Origin: Azospirillum brasilense | GTDB taxonomy: Bacteria; Pseudomonadota; Alphaproteobacteria; Azospirillales; Azospirillaceae | Reading direction: 5' to 3' | Assembly: GCF_007827795.1 (NCBI RefSeq) | Contig: NZ_VITI01000008.1 | Span: forward strand, 62,001 to 126,000 | Length of the DNA: 64,000 nt | Shown: piece after piece, positions 27,627 to 39,369 of the stretch | How positions within the stretch are numbered: the first letter of the stretch is position 1 | How the letters are laid out: the number at the start of each line of letters is the position of its first letter | Program-made: the position numbers and the translations under genes | The notes under the pieces: generated by a model | What the model saw: the letters and a program-made list of their open reading frames with translations, nothing else | What the model was told of the DNA's origin: nothing | The model's database searches: none

Positions 27627-28325
27627 ATGTCCGCCCTCAATACCGTAGTCGTTCCGATCCACCGCGCCGGCTGGCCCTTCATCGCCGCCTTCGCCGTGGT
27701 CTCCCTGATTCTCGGGCTTGCCGTGGCGAAGCCGCTGGGCTGGCTGGGTCTCGTGCTCACCCTGTGGTGCGTGTATTTCTTCCGCGATCCCGATCGCGTG
27801 ACGCCGACGCGCCCCGGCCTGCTGGTCAGCCCCGCCGACGGGCGCGTGACCATGATCGTTCCCGCGGTTCCGCCGCCGGAGCTGGGCATGGGCGACAAGC
27901 CGCTGACCCGCGTCAGCATCTTCCTCAACGTCTTCAACGTGCACGTCAACCGCGTGCCGGCGGACGGCACGGTGGTGGCGGCGGAGTATCACAAGGGCAC
28001 CTTCGTGAACGCCGCGCTGGACAAGGCCAGCGAGGAGAACGAGCGCGCCGCCTTCCGCCACCGTCTTCCCGACGGGCGTGAGATTGCCTATGTGCAGATC
28101 GCCGGCCTCGTCGCCCGCCGCATCCTCTACTGGGTGAAGGCCGGCCAGGAGGTCAAGGCGGGCGAGCGGTTCGGCCTGATCCGATTCGGCAGCCGCACCG
28201 ACGTCTATCTGCCGGACGGCGTGGCCCCGCTGGTCTGCGTCGGGCAGACGGCGATCGGCGGCGAAACCGTGCTGGCCGACCTGAACGCCACCGAACCGCA
28301 ACGGCAGGGGGATGTCCGCCGATGA
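27627..28325 (+). CDS. psd: phosphatidylserine decarboxylase (short form)
   Basis: Psd converts phosphatidylserine to phosphatidylethanolamine at the inner membrane. The 232-residue proenzyme has two N-terminal membrane segments, [23 protein letters not shown], and [18 protein letters not shown]. The self-cleavage site is at the Gly-Ser of [11 protein letters not shown], where the Ser becomes the pyruvoyl group. The stop overlaps the pssA start (ATGA), giving a coupled psd-pssA pair. Confidence 0.96.
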   Translation: MSALNTVVVPIHRAGWPFIAAFAVVSLILGLAVAKPLGWLGLVLTLWCVYFFRDPDRVTPTRPGLLVSPADGRVTMIVPAVPPPELGMGDKPLTRVSIFLNVFNVHVNRVPADGTVVAAEYHKGTFVNAALDKASEENERAAFRHRLPDGREIAYVQIAGLVARRILYWVKAGQEVKAGERFGLIRFGSRTDVYLPDGVAPLVCVGQTAIGGETVLADLNATEPQRQGDVRR

Positions 28326-29212
28326 AGCGACCGGTCTTCAAGCCGGCAGTGTTCCGCAAGCGCCGGGCGCGCCGTCCGCATCCGCGGCTGAAGGGGTTGT
28401 CGATCAACCATCTTCTGCCCAACGTGCTGACGGTGCTGGCGCTGTGCTCCGGCCTGACGGCCATCCGCTTCGCCATGCACGAGCGGTGGGAGCAGGCGGT
28501 CGTCTGCATCGTCATCGCGGCGATCCTCGACGCGCTGGACGGGCGGATCGCCCGCCTGCTGAACGGGCAGAGCAAGTTCGGCGCGGAGCTGGACAGCCTG
28601 TCCGACGTCATCAGCTTCGGCGTGGCCCCCGCCTTCCTGATGTATCTGTGGGCGCTGAACGGCGCCGGCAGCCTGGGCTGGATCGCCGCCATGGCCTACG
28701 CGGTCTGCGCGGCGCTGCGGCTGGCCCGTTTCAACTCCCGCCTGGACGTCGACCTGCCGCCCTGGGCCTTCAACTACTTCACCGGGGTTCCCGCCCCGGC
28801 GGGCGCCGGTCTGGCCGTCCTTCCGATGGTCATCGGCTTCGAGGCCGGTCCGGACATCGCCGGCCATCCGGCCGTCGTGGTGCCCTGGACGCTGGCGATG
28901 GGCGGGTTGATGGTCAGCACGCTGCCGACCTTCTCCTTCAAGGGCATGCGGGTGCCGACCCAGTATGTGGTGCCGGGTCTGGTCGGGGTCGGCCTGCTCG
29001 CCGCCTCGCTGGTCAGCCAGCCCTGGTGGACGCTGGCCTTCCTCGGGCTGGCCTATCTGGCGAGCCTGCCCTTCTCGGTGGCGCAGTTCCGCAAGCTGCA
29101 GCAGGCCGCCCAACTGATGCAGGAAACGGTGGAGACGCCGACGGAGGAGGCTGTGGCTTCCGCGCTGGAAACGCCGTCTTCGCAGGAAACCACGAAGACG
29201 GCCAACGACTGA
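28322..29212 (+). CDS. pssA: CDP-diacylglycerol--serine O-phosphatidyltransferase
   Basis: PssA makes phosphatidylserine from CDP-diacylglycerol and serine, the step before Psd. The 296-residue membrane protein has the complete CDP-alcohol phosphatidyltransferase motif D-G-x2-A-R-x8-G-x3-D-x3-D, read at [20 protein letters not shown] followed by DSLSD. About eight hydrophobic segments follow. The C-terminal tail is Glu/Thr-rich. It is translationally coupled to psd. Confidence 0.96.
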   Translation: MKRPVFKPAVFRKRRARRPHPRLKGLSINHLLPNVLTVLALCSGLTAIRFAMHERWEQAVVCIVIAAILDALDGRIARLLNGQSKFGAELDSLSDVISFGVAPAFLMYLWALNGAGSLGWIAAMAYAVCAALRLARFNSRLDVDLPPWAFNYFTGVPAPAGAGLAVLPMVIGFEAGPDIAGHPAVVVPWTLAMGGLMVSTLPTFSFKGMRVPTQYVVPGLVGVGLLAASLVSQPWWTLAFLGLAYLASLPFSVAQFRKLQQAAQLMQETVETPTEEAVASALETPSSQETTKTAND

Positions 29213-29245
29213 ACGGCGTGCCCGCCGTCGCCGTCGCCGTCACCG

Positions 29246-29569
29246 TCACTCGGCGGCGGCGGGCAGGTCCAGCGGCACGGTCCGTTCGGTCACGGCGACC
29301 GTGAGCACCATCGGGATCTGGCGCAGGCAATTGCCGACATGGCTCGATTCCGCAGCCACCATGCCGGTCATTTCGACCTCCACGGTCAGCGTCTCGCCCA
29401 GCAGGCGGCTGTTCAGCGACAGGGGGACGAGACCGCGCTTGGCGAACAGCTCCAGCACGCGGGGCAGGGTGCCGGGATCGGCGTCGGCCTGCACGGCGAA
29501 GCGGACGAGACGGTTCGGATCGGTCGGACGGGATTCGGCGGCGGGCGCCGCCAGCGTGACGGTGGACAT
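29246..29569 (-). CDS. ACT-domain protein, acetolactate-synthase-regulatory-like
   Basis: The 107-residue protein is a single ACT domain: LVRFAVQADADPGTLPRVLELFAKRGLVP, then a beta strand LTVEVEMTG and a second helix. ACT domains of this kind regulate acetolactate synthase (IlvH/IlvM), but no catalytic partner is adjacent. A leader with a promoter, an 18-residue peptide rich in branched-chain residues and a strand-specific terminator precedes it, which supports a branched-chain amino-acid link. Confidence 0.7.
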   Translation of the reverse strand: MSTVTLAAPAAESRPTDPNRLVRFAVQADADPGTLPRVLELFAKRGLVPLSLNSRLLGETLTVEVEMTGMVAAESSHVGNCLRQIPMVLTVAVTERTVPLDLPAAAE

Positions 29570-29602
29570 GGATCGCTCTTACCTTGGTCTTGAGTCGATG
29601 AG

Positions 29603-29619
29603 TGCAGGTCAGACCTGCA
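29603..29619. promoter_or_regulatory. perfect 17-bp palindrome before the ACT gene
   Basis: TGCAGGTC A GACCTGCA is an exact dyad about 35 bases before the ACT start. It could be an operator or a hairpin in the leader RNA. Confidence 0.5.
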
Positions 29620-29627
29620 GACGTGCG

Positions 29628-29656
29628 AAAACCCCGGCTCTCACGCGAGAACCGGG
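29628..29656 (-). terminator. terminator hairpin of leader module A (putative attenuator)
   Basis: On the minus strand CCCGGTTCTC pairs with GAGAGCCGGG around GCGT, followed by GTTTTCGC. One pair is G-U, which is stable only in the minus-strand RNA (it would be C-A on the plus strand). No other minus-strand gene lies upstream, so this terminator stands between a promoter and the ACT gene, as an attenuator would. Confidence 0.7.
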
Positions 29657-29697
29657 CTGCTAATTCGCAGACCCAGGGTAAGGTAACGGTCCAACAT
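29641..29697 (-). CDS. leader peptide A (18 codons), upstream of the ACT gene
   Basis: The frame reads MLDRYLTLGLRISSPVLA and stops within the terminator hairpin. Seven of 18 residues are Leu, Ile or Val. It contains CGAATTAGCAGCCCGG, the motif shared with leaders B and C. The ATG is only seven bases from a good -10, so translation would start almost at the mRNA 5' end, as in leaderless leader peptides known from rhizobia (trpL). Translation is inferred. Confidence 0.6.
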   Translation of the reverse strand: MLDRYLTLGLRISSPVLA

Positions 29698-29704
29698 GGC
29701 AGCC

Positions 29705-29733
29705 AGGATAGGGCGATGGGCGGCCACGGTCAA
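29705..29733 (-). promoter_or_regulatory. sigma-70-type promoter of the ACT-gene leader
   Basis: On the minus strand TTGACC is followed after 17 bases by TATCCT, a good match to TTGACA-N17-TATAAT. The expected start of transcription falls at or next to the leader peptide ATG. Confidence 0.65.
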
Positions 29734-29760
29734 TGGAGTCGGGGAGTGAAGCTCATTAAC

Positions 29761-29875
29761 CCTCTCCCCTCTGGGGAGAGGGTGGCCCGAAGGGCCGGTG
29801 AGGGGGATGTGCTTGGGCCGAACGTAACGACACGCGCAACCCCCTCACCCTAGCCCTCTCCCCAGAGGGGAGAGG
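29761..29875. repeat. large palindromic intergenic element (copy C)
   Basis: CCTCTCCCCTCTGGGGAGAGGG (29761-29782) is exactly complementary to the sequence at 29854-29875. Inner arms GTGAGGGGG / CCCCCTCAC also pair, and GGCCCGAAGGGCC forms a small hairpin. The unit recalls the CCCTCACCC-rich palindromes common between genes in proteobacteria. Two related elements are at about 53.2 and 58.5 kb. Confidence 0.85.
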
Positions 29876-29926
29876 GGATGTAGGCGGCGGCAACCATTAT
29901 ATTCCATCCGACAGGAAACGCGGGTC

Positions 29927-30517
29927 ATGAACGACAACGGCATCCACATCCGCCCAGCCGAGCCGGACGACGCGCCGGAGCTGGCGCGGCTGATCGACAT
30001 GGCCGGGGGCGGCGTCTACGAATTCCTGCTCGACGGGCTGGTGCCCGGCCAGACGGCGGCGGAGATGCTGGTGCCGGGGCTGGCGGGCTCCTCGGGGTCC
30101 TTCTCCCACCGCCACTCGGGCGTGGCGGAGGTGGCGGGGCGGATCGTCGGGGTTGCCCACGCCTATCCCGTGGACTGGATCAAGACCCAGGACTACACCG
30201 GACTGCCCCTTGACCGGCTGGCCCATATGGAGGATTTCAGCCGGGTGCACGACTGGGGCAGCTACTTCCTGTCGGCGCTGGCCGTCGATCCGGCGTGGCG
30301 CCGCCGCGGCATCGCCGCCCAGCTTCTCGCCTGGGTCTACGAACGGGCGCGCAGCGGCCGCTTCGACCGGGTGACGCTGCATGTCTGGGCCGACAACGCC
30401 GACGCGCGCCGCCTCTACGCCCGGGAGGGCTTTGCCGAGATCGGGCGCGCCGACATCCCCTGGCACGAGCGGCTGCCGCACCAGGGGGGAAGCGTGCTGC
30501 TCCGGCGCCCGGTCTAG
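29927..30517 (+). CDS. GNAT-family N-acetyltransferase
   Basis: The 196-residue protein starts IHIRPAEPDDAPELARLID, the family's first strand and helix. The acetyl-CoA-binding motif A is SALAVDPAWRRRGIAAQLLAW and motif B VTLHVWADNADARRLYAREGF. The substrate is unknown. Confidence 0.88.
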   Translation: MNDNGIHIRPAEPDDAPELARLIDMAGGGVYEFLLDGLVPGQTAAEMLVPGLAGSSGSFSHRHSGVAEVAGRIVGVAHAYPVDWIKTQDYTGLPLDRLAHMEDFSRVHDWGSYFLSALAVDPAWRRRGIAAQLLAWVYERARSGRFDRVTLHVWADNADARRLYAREGFAEIGRADIPWHERLPHQGGSVLLRRPV

Positions 30518-30529
30518 TCAGCGGTCCAG

Positions 30530-31471
30530 TTACTTCGCCGCCTTCAGCTGGTCGCGGGTCAGCCAGAAGACCTCGCCGAAGCTGTTGGCGGTCTCCACCC
30601 AGAAGAAGTCCAGGTCCGGATACTCGGCCTCCAGGATCTCGCGGCCGGTGCCGAACTCGCAGAGCAGGCCGCCTTCCGGCGTCAGGTGCTTGGGCGCCTC
30701 CTTCAGGATGCGGCGCACGATGTCCAGCCCGTCCTCGCCCGACGCCAGGGCCATTTCCGGCTCGTGGCGGAATTCCGGCGGCAGGGCGGCCATCGCCTCG
30801 GCGTCCACATAGGGCGGGTTGGTGATGATGACGTCGTACTTGCGGTTCTTCAGCGGCGCGAACAGGTCGCCGTGGTGCAGCGCGATGCGGTCCCCGAACC
30901 CGCTGTCGGCGACGTTGCGCTTGGCCACCTCCAGCGCGTCGGCGGACAGGTCCACCGCGTCCACCTGGGCCTCCGGGAAGATCTGCGCGGCCAGGATGGC
31001 GAGGCAGCCGGAGCCGGTGCAGAGGTCGAGAACCCGCTCGACCTCCGTCGGGTCCTCCACCAGCGTGAAGTCGTCGCCGCCGATCAGGTCGGAGAACAGG
31101 ATCTCCCCGATGTAGGAGCGCGGGACGATCACCCGCTCGTCCACATAGAAGGGGATGCCCTGGATGTAGGCCTTGTTCAGCAGGTAGGAGGCCGGCTTGC
31201 GCGTCTCCACGCGGGCGTGCAGCAGGTCGGCGACCTTGCGGCGCTCCGCCAGGGTCAGCCGGGCGTCCACATAGGGATCGAGCTGGTCGATGGGCAGGCT
31301 CAGCCCTTCCAGCACCATGAACACCGCCTCGTCATGGGCGTTGGTGGTGCCGTGGCCGTAGTCCAGATCGGCCTCGTTGAAGCGGCTGACGCCGTAGCGG
31401 ATCAGGTCGCGGACGGTGCGCAGCTCGATCGCCGCGTCGGCGGGGGTGAGGTCCAGGGAGGGGTTGGTCAC
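30530..31471 (-). CDS. prmB: ribosomal protein L3 glutamine methyltransferase
   Basis: PrmB methylates Gln of ribosomal protein L3. The 313-residue protein has the PrmB N-terminal domain (SRFNEADLDYGHGTTNAHDE), motif I VLDLCTGSGCLAILAAQIF and the catalytic NPPY in VIITNPPYVD. The GHGT segment and length separate it from PrmC. The start codon is GTG, directly after the TAA of arsC with no gap, which implies coupling. Confidence 0.95.
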   Translation of the reverse strand: MTNPSLDLTPADAAIELRTVRDLIRYGVSRFNEADLDYGHGTTNAHDEAVFMVLEGLSLPIDQLDPYVDARLTLAERRKVADLLHARVETRKPASYLLNKAYIQGIPFYVDERVIVPRSYIGEILFSDLIGGDDFTLVEDPTEVERVLDLCTGSGCLAILAAQIFPEAQVDAVDLSADALEVAKRNVADSGFGDRIALHHGDLFAPLKNRKYDVIITNPPYVDAEAMAALPPEFRHEPEMALASGEDGLDIVRRILKEAPKHLTPEGGLLCEFGTGREILEAEYPDLDFFWVETANSFGEVFWLTRDQLKAAK

Positions 31472-31813
31472 TTACAGGATCTCCAGAACGCTTTCCGGCG
31501 GACGGCCCACGCGGGCCTTGTCGCCCGAGACGACGATGGGCCGCTCGATGGCGGCGGGGTTGGCGGACAATGCGTCGATCAGGGCGTCGCCGTCGAGATC
31601 CTTGGCGATCCCGGCCTCCGCCGCCTCTTTGGCGCGCAGGATGTCGCGCGGACCCTTGCCCAGCTTGCCCAGGATGGCCTTCAGCTCCGCCGGGCCGGGC
31701 GGAGCCTTCAGATACTCCACGACGGTGGGCTCGATGCCCCTGGACCTCAGAAGCTCCAGCGTCTGGCGCGACTTGGTGCAGCGCGGGTTGTGGTAGATGG
31801 TGACGTCGCTCAT
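31472..31813 (-). CDS. arsC: arsenate reductase family protein (ArsC, glutaredoxin type)
   Basis: The 113-residue protein begins MSDVTIYHNPRCTKSRQTLE, with the catalytic Cys12 in the NPxCxxSR motif. ERPIVVSGDKARVGRPPE carries the conserved RPI and GRP motifs of ArsC. It reduces arsenate to arsenite with glutathione and glutaredoxin, or acts as a YfgD-like relative. It is followed immediately by prmB; no ars operon partner is adjacent. Confidence 0.9.
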   Translation of the reverse strand: MSDVTIYHNPRCTKSRQTLELLRSRGIEPTVVEYLKAPPGPAELKAILGKLGKGPRDILRAKEAAEAGIAKDLDGDALIDALSANPAAIERPIVVSGDKARVGRPPESVLEIL

Positions 31814-32012
31814 CCCGGTGTTTCCCTCGCTCTTCCCAGCCATGGCTTTGTCGGTGGCAGGAATACACCCGCCCCGCGCGCCGCGCCAACCCGCCATGCG
31901 GAATGGCGGCGGCAGCGCAACATCCCTCGCGTGACAAGGCCGGCGCTTGGCATTACCTTGCGCGCTCGCATTATTGGCGGCCCGCCGCGTGCGGGGCCAT
32001 TCATTTCGACGG

Positions 32013-33269
32013 ATGCCGGCCGTGACGAAGCTCTCGCTCTCCAAGGACAAGATCAACATCCTGCTGCTCGAAGGCGTTCACGACAACGCCATCAACGAGC
32101 TGGCGCATGGCGGCTACGCCACCGTGGAGCGTCTGCCGCACGCGCTGGACGAGGCGGAACTGCTGGAGCGCATCGGGTCCGTCCACATGCTGGGCATCCG
32201 CTCGCGCACCCAACTGACCGCCAGGGTGCTGGAGGCGGCGCAGCGGCTGTTCAGCGTCGGCTGCTTCTGCATCGGCACGAATCAGGTCGATCTGAAGGCC
32301 GCCCGCCGACTCGGCATCCCGGTCTTCAACGCGCCCTATTCGAACACCCGGTCGGTGGCGGAGCTGGTGATCGGCGAGGTCATCATGCTGATGCGCGGCA
32401 TCTTCTCGAAGTCGAACCTCGTGCATGGCGGCGGCTGGATGAAGTCGGCCAAGGACTCGTACGAGATCCGCGGCAAGACGCTGGGCATCGTCGGCTACGG
32501 CCACATCGGCACGCAGGTGTCGATCATGGCCGAATCGATGGGCATGAAGGTCCGCTACTACGACGTCGTGAACAAGCTGGCGCTCGGCAACGCGCAGCCC
32601 TGCCACTCGCTGGAGGAGCTGCTGGCGGTGTCCGACGTGGTGACGCTGCACGTCCCCGACACGCCGCAGACCCGCGACATGATCGGCGAGGCGCAGATCC
32701 GCGCCATGAAGAAGGGCGCCCACCTGATCAACGCCGCCCGCGGCAAGGTCGTGGTGATCGAGGCGCTGGCCGCCGCACTGAAGGACAAGCACGTGCTGGG
32801 TGCCGCCATTGACGTGTTCCCGAAGGAACCGGGCGGCGACAAGGAGGTGTTCGAGAGCGCGCTGCGCGGGCTCGACAACGTCATCCTGACCCCGCACATC
32901 GGCGGCTCGACGATGGAGGCGCAGGCCAACATCGGCACCGAGGTGTCGCAGAAGCTGATCGAGTATTCGGACAACGGCTCGACCATGGGGGCGGTGAACT
33001 TCCCGCAGGTCGGCCTGCCGGTCGTCCACGCCGGCTGCACCCGCTTCCTGCACGTCCACGAGAACCGTCCGGGCGTGCTGCGCAAGATCAACGAGGTCTT
33101 CTCGGGCCGCAACCTCAACATCGCCGCGCAGTATCTCCAGACCGATCCGGAGCTGGGCTACGTCGTGGTGGATGTCGACGGCGACGTGGAGGAGAACGAG
33201 GTGGCGAGCGACCTGCGCGCCATCGAGGGCACGCTGAAGGCCCGCTTCCTCTATCCGGGCAAGCGCTGA
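32013..33269 (+). CDS. serA: D-3-phosphoglycerate dehydrogenase
   Basis: SerA catalyses the first step of serine synthesis. The ~418-residue protein has the 2-hydroxyacid dehydrogenase fold: LFSVGCFCIGTNQVDL, the NAD loop LGIVGYGHIGTQVS, the Arg-containing LINAARGKVVVIEAL, and the His-containing TPHIGGSTMEAQ. The C-terminal ACT domain (HENRPGVLRKINEVF) is the serine-binding regulatory part. I chose MPAVTKLSLSKDKINILLLEG; a GTG three codons later is also possible. Confidence 0.95.
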   Translation: MPAVTKLSLSKDKINILLLEGVHDNAINELAHGGYATVERLPHALDEAELLERIGSVHMLGIRSRTQLTARVLEAAQRLFSVGCFCIGTNQVDLKAARRLGIPVFNAPYSNTRSVAELVIGEVIMLMRGIFSKSNLVHGGGWMKSAKDSYEIRGKTLGIVGYGHIGTQVSIMAESMGMKVRYYDVVNKLALGNAQPCHSLEELLAVSDVVTLHVPDTPQTRDMIGEAQIRAMKKGAHLINAARGKVVVIEALAAALKDKHVLGAAIDVFPKEPGGDKEVFESALRGLDNVILTPHIGGSTMEAQANIGTEVSQKLIEYSDNGSTMGAVNFPQVGLPVVHAGCTRFLHVHENRPGVLRKINEVFSGRNLNIAAQYLQTDPELGYVVVDVDGDVEENEVASDLRAIEGTLKARFLYPGKR

Positions 33270-33322
33270 GGTCCGGCGTTGCGGCCCTTGCCGTCGGCGG
33301 GGGCCGCACCGACATAGGCGGA

Positions 33323-34072
33323 ATGATCCTCCGCCCGTTCCGACCGCGCCTGCGTGCCGGCCTTCTGACGCTCCTGTGCCTGGGTGGGGGAGGGCTTGGC
33401 TTTTCAGCGCCCGCGGCCGCGCAAACCGCGACGGCCCAGGGCGGAGTCGCCGCCTGTCCGGACTTCGCGCCGGCCCGCGTGGTCCTCGATCTGCAAATCG
33501 CCCCGCTGCGCACCGATTACAGCCAGTCCATCCGGCAACTGGCCCAGAAGCCGGGGCGGCGGCCCATCGCGGGGCGGACCGCCAATTCCCACACGCTGGG
33601 ACTGGCGGCCATCCAATACAATCAGCAATGGCAGGCTGGCGTCATGACGGCGTCGCTGGGGCAGGGCCGCTACTGTGGCGCGGCGCAGACCCTGACCGTC
33701 ACCTTCGGCTACGACGAGCGCACCGTCTATGTCGCCCGTGAGTTGCCGCAGGGCAGTTGCATCCATGGCGAGGTCCTGGCCCACGAGATGAGCCACGTCA
33801 CGGTGGATGAGCAGCTTCTGCGCGAGTATGTGCCGGTTCTGAAGCGCCGGCTGGAGGATGTGGTCGGCCGCGCCCGCCCGGCCCAGGGGCGCTCCGAGCG
33901 GCAGGTCATGGCGGCGATCGAGCAGCCGATCAAGGCGGCGATGCGCCAGCTGATGGAGGAGTTCGGACGCGAACGCAACGCGCGTCAGGCCCGCATCGAC
34001 ACCCCCGCCGAATACGAGCGCATCAGCCGGTCCTGCAACGGCGAGATCAACCGCTACCTCGGGCGCGTCTGA
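33323..34072 (+). CDS. secreted protein with HExxH motif (putative metallopeptidase)
   Basis: The 249-residue protein has an N-terminal signal peptide (AGLLTLLCLGGGGLGFSAPAAAQ). The central GEVLAHEMSHVTVDEQL contains HEMSH, an HExxH zinc motif, with Glu and His residues downstream as possible third ligands. Two Cys pairs (ACPDF, GRYCGAA, GSCIHGE, SRSCNGE) could form disulfides. A helical C-terminus follows. Substrate and activity are unknown. Confidence 0.65.
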   Translation: MILRPFRPRLRAGLLTLLCLGGGGLGFSAPAAAQTATAQGGVAACPDFAPARVVLDLQIAPLRTDYSQSIRQLAQKPGRRPIAGRTANSHTLGLAAIQYNQQWQAGVMTASLGQGRYCGAAQTLTVTFGYDERTVYVARELPQGSCIHGEVLAHEMSHVTVDEQLLREYVPVLKRRLEDVVGRARPAQGRSERQVMAAIEQPIKAAMRQLMEEFGRERNARQARIDTPAEYERISRSCNGEINRYLGRV

Positions 34073-34088
34073 CCCATCGAGCGGCGCG

Positions 34089-34409
34089 TCACCGCCGGCG
34101 CCCGCGTCCGGAGGCGTGGCGGTCGATGAACTCCGGCGGCTTGCGGGACACCCAGCGCAGGAAGGCGGCGATGTCCGGGTGGGCGCGCAGGCTGCCGATG
34201 GTGTGGTAGTGGTCGCGCAGGTCCGCCTCGCTCAGCACCGCGTGGATCTTGGCGTGGCAGACGCGGTGCATGGTCACCGTGTCCCGTCCGCCGTAGGTGC
34301 GCGGAATCAGGTGGTGCTCGTTCAGGCTGGGGCCGGGCACCATCGGGCGACCGCAGAGCGGGCAAGGCGGATGGAACGAGGGCGGATGGAACGGGGCGGG
34401 CGGCGGCAT
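34089..34409 (-). CDS. small HNH-type protein
   Basis: The ~106-residue protein has a zinc site CPLCGRPM, then LNEHHLIPRTYGGRDTVTMHRVCHAKIH. This is the H-H ... H pattern of an HNH/ENDO VII fold as in small HNH endonucleases. The start was chosen for the GGAGG just upstream. Its cellular role is unknown; it lies between the secreted protein and the hybrid kinase. Confidence 0.75.
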   Translation of the reverse strand: MPPPAPFHPPSFHPPCPLCGRPMVPGPSLNEHHLIPRTYGGRDTVTMHRVCHAKIHAVLSEADLRDHYHTIGSLRAHPDIAAFLRWVSRKPPEFIDRHASGRGRRR

Positions 34410-34434
34410 GAAGCCTCCGGGCGGGCGGCGGCCG

Positions 34435-37509
<3,075 letters not shown>

Positions 37510-37690
37510 GAGATGTCATGCTCCGGTATGCATGGCAAGGGTGGTGTCCGTAACCATCGCAGAGTCCGGCAGCAAAGGACACACCTTTGACGGGGCAGGG
37601 TTTTTATCGAAAGGGGTGGGAATACCGCTAACTCATTCGATCGAATGGAGCCGGCGGAGAAGGCGAAGAGCGCGAAGACACGGCGTGCGT

Positions 37691-37722
37691 GAAAAGAAAA
37701 AGGAGCCGCAAGCGGCTCCTTT
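37691..37722 (-). terminator. rho-independent terminator of carA
   Basis: AAGGAGCCGC and GCGGCTCCTT form a tight stem-loop. On the minus strand it runs into TTTTTCTTTTC. It sits about 30 bases after the carA stop. Confidence 0.85.
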
Positions 37723-37752
37723 CCCGTCATCGGCCGGGGTGTTGGCCGGGGG

Positions 37753-38928
37753 TCAGGCCGACGGCTTGCCGTCCATCAGCGCCACGAAGCGGTCGAACAG
37801 ATAGTGGCTGTCCTGCGGGCCGGGCGAGGCTTCCGGGTGGTACTGCACCGAGAAGACCGGCTTGTTCTTCAGCCGGATGCCCTCGTTGGAGCCGTCGAAC
37901 AGGCTGACATGGGTCACCTCGGCGTCGGCGGGCAGGGTCTCCTCCATCACCACGAAGCCGTGGTTCTGGCTGGTGATCTCGACCCGGCCGGAGGCCAGGT
38001 CCTTCACCGGATGGTTGGCGCCGCGATGGCCCAGCGACATCTTCTTCGTCTTGGCGCCGAGCGCCAGCGAGAGCATCTGGTGGCCCAGGCAGATGCCGAA
38101 CATCGGCAGGCCGGTGTCCAGCAGGCCCTTGATCGTCGGCACGGCGTACTCGCCGGTGGCCGCGGGGTCGCCGGGGCCGTTGGACAGGAAGACGCCGTCC
38201 GGCTTGTGGCGCATCACCTCCTCGACGGTGGCGGTGCCCGGAACCACGGTAACCTTGCAGCCGGCCGCCGCGAGGCAGCGCAGGATGTTGCGCTTGGCGC
38301 CGAAATCGATCGCCACGACGTGGAAGCGCGGGTTCTCCTGCGTGGCGTAGCCGGCGCCGAGCGTCCAGGCGCCCTCATCCCAGCCGTAGGTCTGGCGGCA
38401 GGAGACCTCCTTGGCGAGGTCCATGCCCTCCAGCCCCGGCCAGCCCTTGGCCTTGGCGACCAGCGCGTCGAGGTCGAATCGGCCGTCCGGCGCGTGGGCG
38501 ACGACGCCGTTCGGCGCGCCCAGGTCGCGGATGCGGCGGGTCAGGCGGCGGGTGTCCACCCCGGCCAGACCGACCAGACCGTAGCTCTTCAGCCAGTCGT
38601 CGAGATGGCGGGTGGCGCGCCAGTTCGACGGGTCGGTGATGTCGGCGCGCAGGATCAGGCCGCGCGCGGCGGGGGTCACCGTCTCGATGTCCTCCGGGTT
38701 GGCGCCGGTGTTGCCGATGTGGGGGAAGGTGAAGGTGATGATCTGCCCGGCGTAGCTGGGGTCGGTCAGGATTTCCTGATAGCCGGTCATCGAGGTGTTG
38801 AAGCACACCTCGCCCACCGAATCCCCCACCGCACCGATGCCTCGGCCCTTGAAGACGGTGCCGTCGGCCAGAACCAGGACACCGGTGTAAGCGCCGGCAT
38901 CGCCCGCCGGGAGAGTCGATTGAGCCAT
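37753..38928 (-). CDS. carA: carbamoyl-phosphate synthase small subunit
   Basis: CarA is the glutamine amidotransferase subunit that feeds ammonia to CarB for arginine and pyrimidine synthesis. The 391-residue protein has the N-terminal domain (GYQEILTDPSYAGQIITFTF) and the class I glutaminase domain with nucleophile Cys in FGICLGHQM and the His-Glu pair in SVQYHPEASPGP. A terminator follows directly, so carB is not co-transcribed downstream here. Confidence 0.97.
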   Translation of the reverse strand: MAQSTLPAGDAGAYTGVLVLADGTVFKGRGIGAVGDSVGEVCFNTSMTGYQEILTDPSYAGQIITFTFPHIGNTGANPEDIETVTPAARGLILRADITDPSNWRATRHLDDWLKSYGLVGLAGVDTRRLTRRIRDLGAPNGVVAHAPDGRFDLDALVAKAKGWPGLEGMDLAKEVSCRQTYGWDEGAWTLGAGYATQENPRFHVVAIDFGAKRNILRCLAAAGCKVTVVPGTATVEEVMRHKPDGVFLSNGPGDPAATGEYAVPTIKGLLDTGLPMFGICLGHQMLSLALGAKTKKMSLGHRGANHPVKDLASGRVEITSQNHGFVVMEETLPADAEVTHVSLFDGSNEGIRLKNKPVFSVQYHPEASPGPQDSHYLFDRFVALMDGKPSA

Positions 38929-39369
38929 CCTTCAGACCTTATCAAGAGCCGCCGCGGGCCACATATTCCTGCTTCGCGGAACGTCGGCGCCGCGTCCCGC
39001 CCCGCTGGGCGCACGCGTCGTCGTCGGTCCGTGCCCCGCCATCCCGGTTCCTTGCGGCCGGGTGTCTGAGCCTGGATCGATTAGTCGGGACGGGTGAGCC
39101 GGTCAACCGTATATGACGATTGGTACCCCGATTTCCAGCGGCGCGTTTGCATATTCGCCGTGCTTCACCGGTGGGGCTCGGCTGTTGAAGGGGGGTGAGC
39201 CGCCTCTTCGGAATTGACGTGGCAATCCGGCGCAAATTTAGGAATATTACCGGTTCGCGCCGCATCTCCCGCGCATTCCCACGGACGGCCGGGCGGCGGC
39301 ACGGGTGCTTCCGATCCGCCGTTGATCGTTTCGACCTGACGACACCCTGACGATACAAGGACACACGCA
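38929..39369. other. divergent intergenic region between carA and yqeY
   Basis: No gene is seen. The centre is AT-richer and should hold the two divergent promoters. One candidate for the yqeY-dnaG-rpoD side is TTGACG at 39214 with a poor -10 (TTTAGG) after 17 bases. Confidence 0.35.

Noticed and set aside
31960-32013. A possible fourth R-I-I leader with hairpin before serA (CGC ATT ATT GGC GGC CCG)
   Set aside because: The frame has no stop near the hairpin, the codons differ (CGC not CGA), and the hairpin has a bulge and no T-run.
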